Shown in pieces: positions 29,035 to 42,200 of a stretch of DNA of 64,000 nt. Source of the stretch: Edolisoma coerulescens (lineage: Eukaryota; Chordata; Aves; Passeriformes; Campephagidae). The stretch lies in the NCBI GenBank assembly GCA_013397115.1, contig VWZW01006249.1, positions 1,920,136 to 1,984,135 on the forward strand, in the 5' to 3' direction. A program made the position numbers and the translations under genes. The notes beneath the pieces were generated by a model. That model had not been told where the DNA came from. It saw only the letters and a program-made list of their open reading frames with translations, and made no database searches. The first letter of the stretch is position 1, and every line of letters starts with the position of its first letter.

Positions 29035-30204
29035 GGTTCAGCTCCAAAGTAAAACCCAACAGACTCTCCTGCAAAGGAGAACATAAAGACACTGATACAA
29101 GGTCAATCACAATGAGCACCCGTATTAGCACTTCAGTTGCCTTTGCCTTTTCTTTTCCTTTTTTTTTTCTTTGGATGGGGGTAGGTAGTAGAGGAAAGTA
29201 AAGTTTTCTGAATTCATATGCAGGAGATAGATAAATCTTTTCAAGTGTTTCCTAACACCTTCTCCTACATGCAAGAGCCAGCATGAGAAGAGGCCTAACA
29301 TACATACAATAATAAATGGATGATCAAAGTCCTGTATCTCTAGTTGGTGACTGGAAAATAAATAAAATAGGAGACTACGAACTTGTAAGGTTTTCACTTG
29401 AAAAATCAGATTTTTAAAATTATTATTATTACTGTTAATGGAAAAGGATGCAGTATTTTGATGATGTGGTCACACCAGAGGTGCAAGAATATGATCTTTG
29501 TAGTGATAGCCTGAGTGGCTAAAAGAAAAGAGAAATTGGATTCACTGAGGTTAGAGAAAACATGACAGGAATTGGACTCAACTTAATTAGACTTTGTAAA
29601 AGAAGATTACTTCTTTGGATATGATGCAGAAAAGTATGTTACATTTAAGAAGGCATATGAAAAGGGACATGCTAATTGCAGGCCTGAATGACAGGCAAAA
29701 AAGTGGTTTTGTCTATAGTGGCTGAGAAAGGAAGTAACAAGAGTACAGGGTATAAAGACTCCTGGTTTAGAGGTGTGCTGCTCAGATATTTCTGTTTTAG
29801 GAATACTGAGAAAACATCTAAAATACTGAGCAAAGGCAATGTCTGGAATAGAGGTGCAAGTATAAATCATCCACCAACTAAATATGAGATTACTGAGACA
29901 AAGGGTATGGAGGGAAATAAGTCAGAGCAATGGACACTGCTGTACAGACTTTGACAGGAAAAGAAAGACTTCTTAGGAAGGCATCTTGAAAAAATATTCA
30001 GGACCACAGAAAACAATACAGCCATGAAAGACTGACAGCAGAGAGCACAATTTCAAGAAGAAAATCATGCTGGCAGTGTCAAAAACCCTTGAGAACAGAG
30101 CAATGGTTTTGAACTTTGACCACCAGAATGAAAAGTCTCAAATCAAAAAGCAGTTCTAAAGCAGGGTCATCTGAAGACTGCATTTTGGTCTCACAGCTCA
30201 AAGA

Positions 30205-30306
30205 GGAATAGAGCTGGGTTGGAAGGGACCTTAAAGATCATCTTGTTCCAACCCCACTGCCATTGGCAAGGACACCTTCCACCAGAAAAGGCTGCTCAAA
30301 GCCCCA
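30205..30306 (-). mobile_element. CR1 LINE 3'-terminal fragment
   Basis: The plus strand reads GGTTGGAAGGGACCTTAAAG, then ATCATCTTGTTCCAACCCC and a segment GGCAAGGACACCTTCCACCAG...GCTGCTCAAAGCCCC. This is the reverse complement of the last about 100 bp of avian CR1. It is well preserved compared with the other copies here, so it is probably younger. It was heavily 5'-truncated at insertion, as is usual for CR1. Confidence 0.93.
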
Positions 30307-33300
30307 TGATACAGAAAATAAACGGATGTGATAAAGTGGATTGTCAGATTAAATTAGGTACTTTTATGTGCAATTCTACTTTTAATCTAAGTTTTCAATG
30401 CATAGTTCCCTTTTTGGCTAGCAGCTTAATATCTTATATTAAGAATTATGTCACAATTTGGAAATTTTTTTCCCTCTTTTTTAGGATTTAGACCAGAGTC
30501 TGAAAGTACCTCTGCTGAAGGGTGGTGGAAGCACCCTGTGTTCAGGGGAACACAGACAACGTTTCTGCACAAGCTGGATAAGATCATGAAGAAACTTCAC
30601 CTACAGTAAGTGACAGCATTAATATTCTAAGTGCTTTGTGAATAATCATGCAACTACCACCATGCCCACTGTTTAATAACCTCGCAGCACAGAGCTACTC
30701 CACTGTGACAAAAGTGGGTTCTCAGAATCCCAGTTTGGCCAGGCCTCCTGCACCCTCTGTGCTGCTCCAGTACTGGAGGTACAGCAGTGCACAGAGGCAC
30801 AGGGACCTGTGTGCTTCCAGAGCTTCCTGCTGGGGTTCCTCCCAGCCCCAAGTGAGGCTGAGCTGAAGCTGTCTCAGTGTATAGGTGCTGCCTTGCCTGA
30901 CGAGAAGGGACTGAGCAGTGACAGAGCGTAGCCACAGCCACTTTTCGGGGTCTGCAGGTGTGTTTGAACATGTTGCAGGTGACTTGTTCCAAGACTAGGT
31001 GGCCGAGATGGAAATTCTCACTAAGGACCAGAAAACTTTTCCGAATTGTTTTGTAGCTCAGTTGAACCCTTCATCTCTGTAGGGGAAAAAAAAGCATTTT
31101 CTTTTTTTCTTTTTCTTCCCTTGTTAGTCTTGCAAAGAGATAGAACTACTCAAAAAATGGTGAAACTGGGCTACAAAGGTGTTATGTAGGACATCTACGC
31201 GTACAGCAAAACACTTCTCTCTCTTACCACACACTACAAGCAACTTGATGTTAACTCTGAACTTTCTATAACAAAAATAGCTGAAATTACTGCAGCAGGA
31301 AGTAAGGAAAGGAAAGTTCTCTGTATTTCAGTAAGTCTGGTTTTTCTGTCTCCAAGTTTTGTAATATTGGTCTCCCTTCTGTTCTTCTACAATTGCTGCT
31401 GCAGTCATGCAAATAAAGTGGTTTCAAACAACTAAAATAAGAAATTAAAGTCTTCTAAAAATTTTAGAAGAAGTGGTTTGGGTTTAGACATGAAAGAATT
31501 TTTAGTGCTGTGTTAAAAACTGAATTTTTTCGACAGTTTACATTCTAATTAATTGCTTTAAGATATGCAGTCTTTTATAACACTCTCAGTAAATTATCTG
31601 TTCAGTTACTAGAAGTCTGTGAAAGAAAGTTACAGCTAATACAGTGCATTTCCTAGAAGCTGTACTCAAGATATTAATGCTTCCTACTAAAGTAATTTAA
31701 ATAGGCCCGAGCTCAATCACCTCTAATTGATCTTGTGATAACTTGGTTCCATAGCATTCCAAACACATTCTCTCTGCTTATTGAGATGCATTTCTTGTTC
31801 AACAGTATTATACAAGCTGCCATTTACACTTCACTGTACATTTTTATATTACTACATTATTTTATTATAATGTCCTTGAGATCTACAGTTAGAGATCAGT
31901 TAATTTTCTCAAGTCCGTTACACAGCAGGGCTTAAAAAGTACTGCAAAACTTGGCTGTGATAAGATTCAACCCTTGGGATTAATGCCAAGAGGTGGCAGT
32001 GAGCTGCTGTACCACTGCACCATACTGCAGCAATTTCCTAGGCTAACCCACAAACCCATGTATGCACTCTGAATGAATAAGCAGCATTCCAACGCAAGCA
32101 TTTACAGAAATACTTCAGGTTTCCTAGCAAGTCTGATCTGATGAACAACCCCGCACATTTCAGTCAAGTAAAGCTTTAGCAAGCATGTATTTTAAAGGTC
32201 AAGGAGGGAGTAACTTCCTTTTCAGAATAAGAAGGGCCTATGCTCTGTTTTGGCAGAAAAGAACTGTTCATCCTCATGTTGAGGCATGAAGTCATAAAGG
32301 AACCACAAAAACAGAGGACTATGCTCCTACAAATAGGAGAGTAATAGAGGGCAAACAGATACTGCCATGCTGAGATGATGCACAAAGGACATACTCTTCA
32401 AAAAGACTCAAAGAAACTGTGCCTACTGGATAATAACAATAATGAGGATTGGTACTTATTCCTTCAAAAACATCCAACATCTTCAGAGGTTATACAGCAG
32501 TCCTGAGCAACCTGGAACTCATACATGTGCAAATATATCTCAAGTTGATTATGGGTAATAAACTATGCATTTATTATCATGATTAATTTGGGGAGCAGAG
32601 GGCTTCAGGAAGAGACAATTTGTTGTTTAGTTATTCTGTAGAAAGCAGACATTTTATTTCTGATCAGTTACTCCACTGGAGTTGAAAGATGGAGCACAAA
32701 AACAAAGCGTACTTTTAAGACTTTATGAATTACAGTTCCTAGTTGGTTTTTGTATTTCACTGCAATTATTTTGAGATACATTTCAGCAGGGACTCAGCTA
32801 TAAAACACTGTATTGCCAAGGAAGACATACCTAGGAACAAAAGAAACAAAAATGAACTTTACCATAGTAGACACTGTACACTCTAGTAAACACTGTCTAC
32901 TAGATTATATGCTGGTGATAATAATCTGGTTTTTAACATCTAATAGGTATATTACCTCTTGTTAGGAAAATCAATGTGTGATTTGACTTAGTCCATTCTA
33001 GGTAGTAAATTAATGTAAATTCTTAACTGTACACAAATCCTGATCAATCTCTTACTTTCTCTGATTACTACACTTGAGCATTTGTTACAGTGCTGGAGAA
33101 CACATCTAGTAGTGAATTGCATTTCCTCAACAGAACTGCTATTTTCCACTACACGAAACATTTAGACAATGTCTGGAGGCTGTCAAGGATATCATGCTTT
33201 TATAATAACATAACTATTGTATTAACTAGGATTCTTAAAAATACTGGTAGCATAAAAACCTTTGAGGGAGTATCTATTTTGCCATTAACTCTTTTTTTAC

Positions 33301-33670
33301 TTGAACAGTTCTAATTTTAGAATCAAAATGCTTTGAAGTTAAAAGTGACATAGTTGCAACGCTCAGTATTCTTCTAACTCTTTAGCATCACACTCAGCTA
33401 GCTAGTGACACTTACTGCCAGCTTTATTCTCACTTTCACCTTAGTATTTTTCTTTCAAAATCATGGACCCCACTTCCCCGTAGTTAGTGCAGCAGTCTGG
33501 TGGACAAAGCTTTGTCTGCACCTGAGACCTCCTGATTAATTTTTCCTAGGGCAATTCATCCATCTATTCCTTTATCGTCAGTTTTAGAAAAGAATTGCTG
33601 GGAACGCACACAAAGTTGTACATAAAAGGATACTTAAAGTCAGCATATAATTGAACTTACATTAAATTTT

Positions 33671-33690
33671 AAGACTAATTAATTAGTCTT
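33671..33690. repeat. Perfect 20-bp palindrome
   Basis: AAGACTAATT is followed immediately by its exact reverse complement, AATTAGTCTT. The centre contains TAATTAATTA, two overlapping homeodomain core sites. The symmetry stops exactly at 20 bp. Function is unknown. Confidence 0.85.
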
Positions 33691-36220
33691 CTTAATATTT
33701 TCCAAAAATCAGTTATGTCATCAATGATGCTGGGGGTATGGATTCAAAGTGTATTTCCAGAGAAAGGGATGGATATGAAGTAACACAGACAGATCTCAGA
33801 AATAAACTGAAATAAGAAATAAACCTTCCTATACAAGTATTAGTAAATAAATGATGCCTGTGTACGTCAGGTGGAAGAACAGATATTAAACTGGAGAACC
33901 TCAAATACCTGTAATTCTGATATATCATCAGTTGGTTTTAGCCTATTAGGATGATGATGAGATGTCTCTCAAAATCCTTTCCAAAGTGTTCTGATTTGCC
34001 TCTGATACATATTACTGTGGTCACTGCAGATTCTAAAAAGCTAGGCAAAGATAATTCAGTTTCATCAGTTCAACTTCAAACCATAGTGACAAGCCATCTA
34101 TTCTTATTTTCATTTTCCTATTCAGCTCCAGCTGCAGCCCAAATACATCACCATAAAGTGTGAAGCAGGAGTCTGGGGAGCAAACATTTCATAGGTCTGC
34201 ACAAAAGGACTAGAGCACCTTATTAAAAATAAATGCTAGTGCTTCAGTAATAAAAAAGCCCTTAATTGTATCAATAGTGTCACCTTTACTACATGAACAG
34301 TGAAACTTGAAGGCTCTAAAATTGCTCAAAGGGCTGATGATCAGCACCTAAGTAGGTCTTAAACTATCAAACTCAGTGTTTTCTATTCTTGAATTGTTAG
34401 TTGCCATCTTGAGAAAGATTTTCTTTGCATCCAGAAACACAGTTATGGCAAGCAGTTAGAAGAAAATAAACCAGCTGCTGCTCTGCATAGAAAATCACTG
34501 CACGTCACTAGATACAGACAATAAAGGAAACACTGGCCAAAATCCACTACATTATACACCAAATCACTACTGTTTACACTCTATACAGTGTAAAAATAAC
34601 TGATGACATCCAATCATTGTTGTCCAGGTCTGCAAATCTGCATCCAGTTTGATTATGGTACATGACAAATGAGAATGCTATTTCCGATTTCAGCCAGCCT
34701 GATAGACCACAACTGCACTCCGGCAGCCCCGAGGCAGCGCATCTTGTTTGTTCAGGACAAGCCTGATCTGAGATTTTTTTTTCTGTACTTTTTCACCTTT
34801 CATTTAGGCTCAGGTGAATTTAAGCCTTTTCCTCAAAATTCTTTGCCACTGAAATGATGACATGATGCAAAGGAATTAGCTGAATAACCCAATAAAGGCG
34901 CTCCTTAACATGACTGCTGTATTTTACATGGCTGGAGCACTGAGGTCACTGAAGTTAAGGAAGGAGGCTAAGAGCAATTGAGTTAAAGAGAGGCAGAAAT
35001 GGAGCATATGTATAAAGCAGCATATCAAGAAGAAGCAAAACAGGTAGCTATGTCTTTAAAACCTATTTGCAACAGATCAATTAAGGAATGAATGCCTTTT
35101 CTGTGGAATTAGGAAGCTAATACAGGAGGATGACTGACTAGAAAATTATAGGACACAAAAAGACAGCAGTACAAAGTACTAATGTGCAAACCAAATGAAA
35201 AAATTTTGTTCCAAAGCAGGAGCACACACTGCAAGCTCCTAATTCCTATTCTTACTATAAAATCAAAGTGTACATTAAGGAAATCTTTAATTAGCAGTGT
35301 CTTCTATGAATCTACAATAAATGAAAGCTAGTAAGAAGAGCAGGAAGTGAAATATGGTCACTCCTTCAAGGATAATGCTCCTGTTGCAAAGATATATGAG
35401 CTGTTTATTTAAAGGGAGATGCAAAGTCATGCAGGAGAGTCCAGACCTCCTCCTGTCTCTCTGAGAAGAATTAAAAGACTCTTTCCATTTAAATGTAAAG
35501 GTGCTTCTGCAGCAACACTACTAAATGCTGTAGAATTACCTTGCCTGAATCCACTGATCAAAACACTAAATCCTAACTGGTGGAACAACGACAAAAGGCA
35601 AGCCCAATTTGCACAGTGCTTTGTGAATTAACTGTGGCATTTTATCCCTTCTGACACTACACGGGGCGTGCCCAGAGCTGCCTCCTTTCACAGGCACTGA
35701 TCACCTGGATAGCATTATAGTTTAGTACTCCTAAATCACTGAATTCCTAAATCATTTGATACACTGTTTTTATCACTATTCTTTATAGCATTTCTCCCAC
35801 AGATAGAAAACTCTTGGCTAAAGATGGTGGCAGTGAAACTGGATTAAAGGACTGTCAGTTTTTTCTGCCATCATCTCTATTAGATCCACAATGTCTGACA
35901 GAGGTTTACAGAACTAACTACTGCCTGTGTCCGTGCCTCAGCCCGAAGCTAAGAGCCAATCCTAATCAACACTGTCCTTAACACAACTGTATGTCTTTGC
36001 TGCAGACATCAATTAAGGATGACACATTTACATCAGGCTATATATGGCCCTGTGACACTGCACAAGAATTCATTAGGAAGAAAAGCCTTATATTTTTATT
36101 TTTAAATGATGATTGGTTTAAAATAAAATCTAAAACCCAAAAGGAGTTTTAATGCAGAGCAGCCATGCAGAGATGTCTGAAGTCCAGGTGAAAAGGCTCA
36201 AGAGCATCTCTTTCTGTGGA

Positions 36221-36248
<28 letters not shown>
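36221..36248. repeat. (AC)14 microsatellite
   Basis: Fourteen uninterrupted AC units. This is likely length-polymorphic in a population. Confidence 0.97.
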
Positions 36249-36251
<3 letters not shown>

Positions 36252-39200
36252 CTAGAAGAGATCCGCTCATTCATTTTTTTGTCTGTGTGCTTAAGAGGGC
36301 ACATTCTTGTGTTTATCTTGACTGCAGTTGATAACTACATATCAGGTAATTATTGAAATCCATGAATATTTCTTTATGGTATTTTTCTGAAGCTTCTTCC
36401 CAGGAGGCAACACACAATTATTCTTAGGATGATCATTGGATGCAATTACTCCTAACAGTCACTCACAGCTATCATGGTATTATTTCAGATGTACTTCCTG
36501 GCTGCAGTTACTGGGCTCTCTTTCCTCTTCTTTTTAGTGACGAATAAATTATAAGTCTGGTTTGTTTTAAATCAGACAGAGTTGGAAACAGCATAATAAG
36601 ATATGATAGGTTATAGCAGAAGTCAGCTCCCGAGAATTCTTACTTCCCCATGCCAAATCTGAAAATGCCATAAACTCAAATCCTCTATGCCAGTCACAAA
36701 ATTTTAATTAGCTAAACTAAAAATACTGGTACTATTTTCCACTGCTCTTATTTATTTCTTAAACTGCTAGACTTAACACTACTAAAACAGGTTGCAGGTT
36801 GCAAAGGCCATCACTAGTACAACAATACTCTGTTTCAGCATACACGTGAGCATCCTATTCAGCTTCATTATAATTAATCAGTAATCTAGTCTCTTGTTTC
36901 TCACTGCCAAATGATAAATTAACTACTAGCTACATTCATGGATGGAATATTAATTTATACAATGCCCTGGGGTACTTCTGTGTGTAGTACAAGATGCCTC
37001 ATGAACAGATCTCTTTCAAAGCCTTAGTAGCACTATGAAACAAAACAAGAGTAAATCTAGTCAGCATCAGCTGCAACTACATGAAAACTGTAGAGATCCG
37101 TATCAGCAACTGCAGTGAGCACCACTGAAATATAAAAAATTACACGTGGACAATGCATGGAATAATGAATCCTTCTTTTACATGCAAAAAATCAAGCACC
37201 TTTCTGTGCAAAGAATACTTTCTGGAGGTTTGTGAAGAACACTTTGGCTTTTTCAAGGTCAAATTACGTTGTCAGAGTATAGCACTGTACGTGTGTTGTG
37301 TAATGGGGAAATTTGCCAGTTCTGGAAGTAAAGTTATTTTTTCCCCAGTTGTTCTGCATTATCTGCTCAAGCTTCCCATTACACACGAGGACAGCAGACG
37401 GATCCAGAGGTTCTGCCTCTGGCCTTGCCTGTTTCAACGTTTCTTACATGCCGCAGGCTTTATCTTGCAGGGTTTTTCAGCTTTCTAGTGCATGAAAATG
37501 ACTTTTGCACAGGTGCAGAAATTACACAAAACTGTTTGCCTCTTCCATAGTTTTCTTTCTGGTTTATCTACATTTTTTCTAGCCTTTGAATGTCAGAGAA
37601 GACAAAGAAAGGATTATTTTTTAATACAGGGGAAGAAAGTTCCATAAAATACTAATAATCTTGTGGTACTCAGCAGTACCAAAACATGCTTAAGATGCAT
37701 TATATTACAAAAATACAGTATAACAGGATATACATTTGTTATTTAGTAGCTCTGAAAACATAGTAACACTTCAGTGGGAAAATTCTGTCCTCAGTTGGTT
37801 TTTCACAGTGCAAAGAAAATTGAGTACAGGATGAGCTCTTGATAAGACCACAGCAGGGACTGCAGCCCCCTGTACAATGCTAGACTGTATTTTGAAAGCT
37901 CACAGCATCCCAGATCAGAATGATCAAATCAAGGCATTTGGTCATTTGACCACAAACTGCTTGAGTTTTGAGCCTATCAGCAACCCAGAATGGCTCTCAT
38001 AGCACAAGAAACGCAGTATAAGAAAATGCTTGCCAAGAACAGGATGAAAACCGCTGAGAAAGAAACAAGGTTATTTTCAAATTTCTAGCATAATAATCTT
38101 AATTATTATGAAGCTTTCTCTCATAGGGATTTTTTAATTCCTCATTCTGAAGTCAATCACTGCACCATATAAAAAACAATTTCAAGCTTTAATTATAAAA
38201 GAATAGGCAACATATTTGAAAGCAGTATAGAGACTTAGCTAACTCAGACATTTTAAGCAAGGCTCACATTTTGATTTTTCACCTTCTGTTCTCACATGCT
38301 AATGTTTCAAGCATCCTGCTTTACGAGCAGGTTATCTCTTATTGCACAGCAAATCTCCGAGAGCTCCTGTTCTCCCTGGACCTGGCAGTTCTGTCCTGGG
38401 TACGATGGGATCAGAAACTGGTACAATCTCAAGATCTAGGCTTCTGCAGGAAATAAAGGATTTATTTATCAAGCACAGTGTATAGAGCTGCTCCTGCAGG
38501 AATATGAATAGTTGGTCTCCATGGAGTGTAAGACTTTATATGAGCCACAGCTGACACATTTACAGGCATTTATCTGAGGTATCACGAGACGGACTTGACA
38601 TGAGACTCGGCCACATCATTGTTTACCACCTTTGCAAAGGCTTAGGGGTCTCATTAGGCACACAGAGCACAAGTTTGACTTCTTCATTCCAGATGTAAGG
38701 TTTTTGGAAGGAAAAAGCACTGCATTTGGGCTTTTGAGCTTCTGCTGCTGTCCTTTTGGAAAGTTAATCACCAAATTTATCAGTAGAGGGCACAAGAAAA
38801 CAGCATTCTTCATCAAACATGCATCGAAAAAAGGGAGGGCTCCCAAGCTGACACCTCAACAACCTACCAGGTTAGCACTACCTATTCTATTTAAATTTTA
38901 AAACAAAAAAAACCCCTGGACCTATCATATATAATGTTGGTTGAATAAACACTGTTAGTTCATCTGAGATAAAATTGATTATATTAATAACTGCTGGAGG
39001 TTTCAAACATCCATCTATCTGAAAACCAAAGTCTGAAGATGAGGATTTATAAATTGCAAATGAAAGAACTAGTCCCCACTGATATCAGGCAAATGAACAG
39101 CATGTTGGTAGATGTTAAATCCTAAAGCATAAATAATCTCCTTAAACCTACATCTGTGAAACCTAACAGTGAACTTACAAAAATATCTGTCCTTTATGCT

Positions 39201-42200
39201 GAACGGAAAATAATTTAAGCAAACAAAAGATGAAAAACAGGGTAGCCAAAATGCTCTTCACCTTTGGGTTGTTGGATATAGAGGACCTGCGTGGAATTGA
39301 CTTGATTTGGTTGAAAAAAACCCAGCCTACCGTCCTACAATTTGCAATGCCAATTTCAGCACATTATTTAATGCCATTACAAAGAAGCAATCAGCTATGG
39401 ATGGATCATCCACAGTAACCAGTATATTTTATGTAATGATATCATTGTTTATCCTCAGTTGGGGTGGGTGGAGTTTTACATTTAGGATGTTGTAGTTCCT
39501 TTGAAGTCTGGTTCTCTGCAGCTTGGTTTTTTGGTTGTGCAGACAGATCTTTTGCTTTCCAAAAAAATACCATCCACTTACAAAGATGTTTAAAACTTCC
39601 AGCTGTAACATGCTCTGTATATGGAAGGACTAGGATCTTATAACCCTATCAGGAAGAGTTAATTAGTAAGGTGAATATTTAGATAAAGCCAATTTCCTGA
39701 TCTATTTAAGGATCTATTTCCAGATGTTACTGTAGTGTCACGCTAGGAAAGATGTAAATTGGGTTGATCCAGACTGAGTTTTCTGAGATGTGAACTGTCT
39801 CTACTATTGTATTATCAATGCAAAGAATAACATTTGAAAAAAGTCTTCTCTTCACCAAGTCAGTCAAGAACAGTTGACACAAAATTTGTTACCTAATTTG
39901 CCCATTTCATGTAACAACCTGTATTTGGCTTGATGTGATTTATGTACTCTCATCTTTCTCCCAAATCAATTTCCTTCATTCCATTTTAAAGGAACCAAAG
40001 AGGTTATCTGCTTCCTATTTTTACCAGCACCCACAGATGTATGGCATTAAGGGTGGGGGTTTTCTGGTATCTAGTTGAAGAGCAAGAATACCTTCATGTC
40101 TGTATTTATGTTCACATAGATCCAGGACTGTATTTATATGCAAAGCAGCAAACCCTCTGCTTGGTTACTCAGACACTCCAGCAATGACTGCCTATAATTT
40201 ATAGACAGAAGATGACAAAGTGCCAGTTATGTAAAGAGCTTTGAGCAGATAAACAGACTAGTCTATGCAGATTTCTATCTGTGAAATTGCAATACCAAAG
40301 ACAGTGTTCTTTTATTTTGGAGAACTGAGCTATTTTTTTTCCTTCTTTTTCCCCTCAGTATCTTCATTGCCTAAACAGAGGATTTCAAAGTTTCATTTCT
40401 TTTCTGATGCTACATAAAGCACAAACAACATTCATCTTGGATGAAATAAAATATGCAATTAGCTTGCAGTTACAGGATTCTTTGAAAAAATGTGACTTTG
40501 GCTATCTCAACTGTTTACTCTAGTTTGAAAAAGTTTTTCAGTAAAGGTGAAAAAACCCTTTTCAAGAAATCTGCAGGCAAAGTTCAAGCAAAATTCTTGA
40601 TTTAACAGACTTTTCTGTGCTGAAACTGTAGGTATTAACTCTGTTGTTTAAAATGCTCCACTTACAGCTAGGAAGTGAGGCATCATTAGCTGTCTAGGCT
40701 CTGATGCACAAGTCTCACATTAGATCCTGATGGCTTGCAAAGGAGAAAAGAGGTTTGTGGATCTTGTCTAGTTGGAGAAGTTGAAAACTGAAGAACTCAG
40801 CTTCATCACACAAAGCAGGGGAACAAAGCAATCCCTTTGTTTACCCCTTAGTTTATTCCCTATCTTGGGTGGTTCTGGTAAGAAAATCAAGGGATTGAAT
40901 ATTCATTAAAGACTCTAACCATCTTTGGAAAAATGCATCTTGATTTTATGTGATTTCTGTAACAATGCAACAGAATCTGTATGATTCAAGCCTGATGCTG
41001 GGAGATGATACCTCATAAATACTTCTGAGTGTAGTTCCTCTTACACATCAGCCTGCTGAAGGTCTGAGGAAGCATTCATTTTCCTTTGGACCTCCATGAT
41101 GATAACTGAATGTTCATCTCACTTTTGCCAAGTCATTATAGGGAAGAGCAACTGTTTCAAATGAGACAGTAGATCCTACTCTCTACAGGTGTCTGATAAA
41201 GCTGAAAAACTGTTGTTATGAAAATAAGAGTAAACAGAAGTATTCCAGCAGAAATGGTAGAACAGACCAGAATGACCCTTTGGCAGTTCATACTATGCTA
41301 TTTATATCTTTTTAGTCTCTTGAATAATCTTGGACTGTGTGCATGTCATTCCTCCAAGCTCCTCATTAACTCCATGAAAGCACAGGAGATGATAGCTGGC
41401 TATCTCTTCTTTGTCTTCTCTGCCATCCTGTGCTCTGCCAGAGACGGGAACATTGAGAGTTCTAGTGGTCTGTCAAAATCCTAACTATGTGCAGAGTTCA
41501 GCCTGCATTTGGGGCTGATTTTTTTTTTCTTTTTCTTCACACACAGGTACACAGACTTTCCCTATCAGTAACTGACAGGCTAAGCAGGCAACAGTGCAGC
41601 ACAGAACAGGGAGAATGCTGAAAATTCACCGTTAGACAATATTCTAAAAAGTATTAATACAGCTTCAGCCATTCTCATGGAGGAAGTGTACTGTGTGATT
41701 GAATAAGACGCAGTGTCAACAAGGTTAATTAGATCTACAGTTGGCCTAAACAAGACATTAGGTTTTGACTGCAGCTGGCTTAACTGCAGCATGTAAAATA
41801 ATGGCATTACACAGAAAAAAACTTCTATGGAACAGATCTGTTGGAGAAAAGGCACTAATCCTGCAGTGCAAGGTTGCTGTACCCCAAGGTTATAGCTGGG
41901 CAGCAGTATGGAAGACACCCACACACAGTAAGCCTCGTGCTCCATACCTGACACATTGACTATCAAAGAACCAGGGGAATATTAATGAAATAATACTCTC
42001 TAATATTCTAGTATCTTTACAAATAGATCTATATAAAAGCTAGTGTGAAAACAAGAATTTGCCCAGCATTTTATTTCATTTGTTGTAGGATAAAGTTTTG
42101 CATAATGCATTTAAATAAGCATACATTTCCTAGGTTCTCAGTAAATGTACCTATACACTTGGATAACACTTTCAAGAATGAGCATTTTTCCTTTAAAGAT

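Larger units (their letters stand above)
16966..30204. other. Presumed APBA2 5' intron, segment 2; no gene recognised
   Basis: Mostly AT-rich unique sequence. A low-complexity A/C tract of CCAAA-type units lies at 26968-27007. A possible plus-strand exon at 28856-29034 is listed separately. From about 29.44 to 30.19 kb the plus strand looks purine-biased and low in stop-free structure, with no recognised homology. GC-richer patches occur at 19.98-20.08 kb and 24.60-24.72 kb. No coding gene is supported. Confidence 0.6.
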
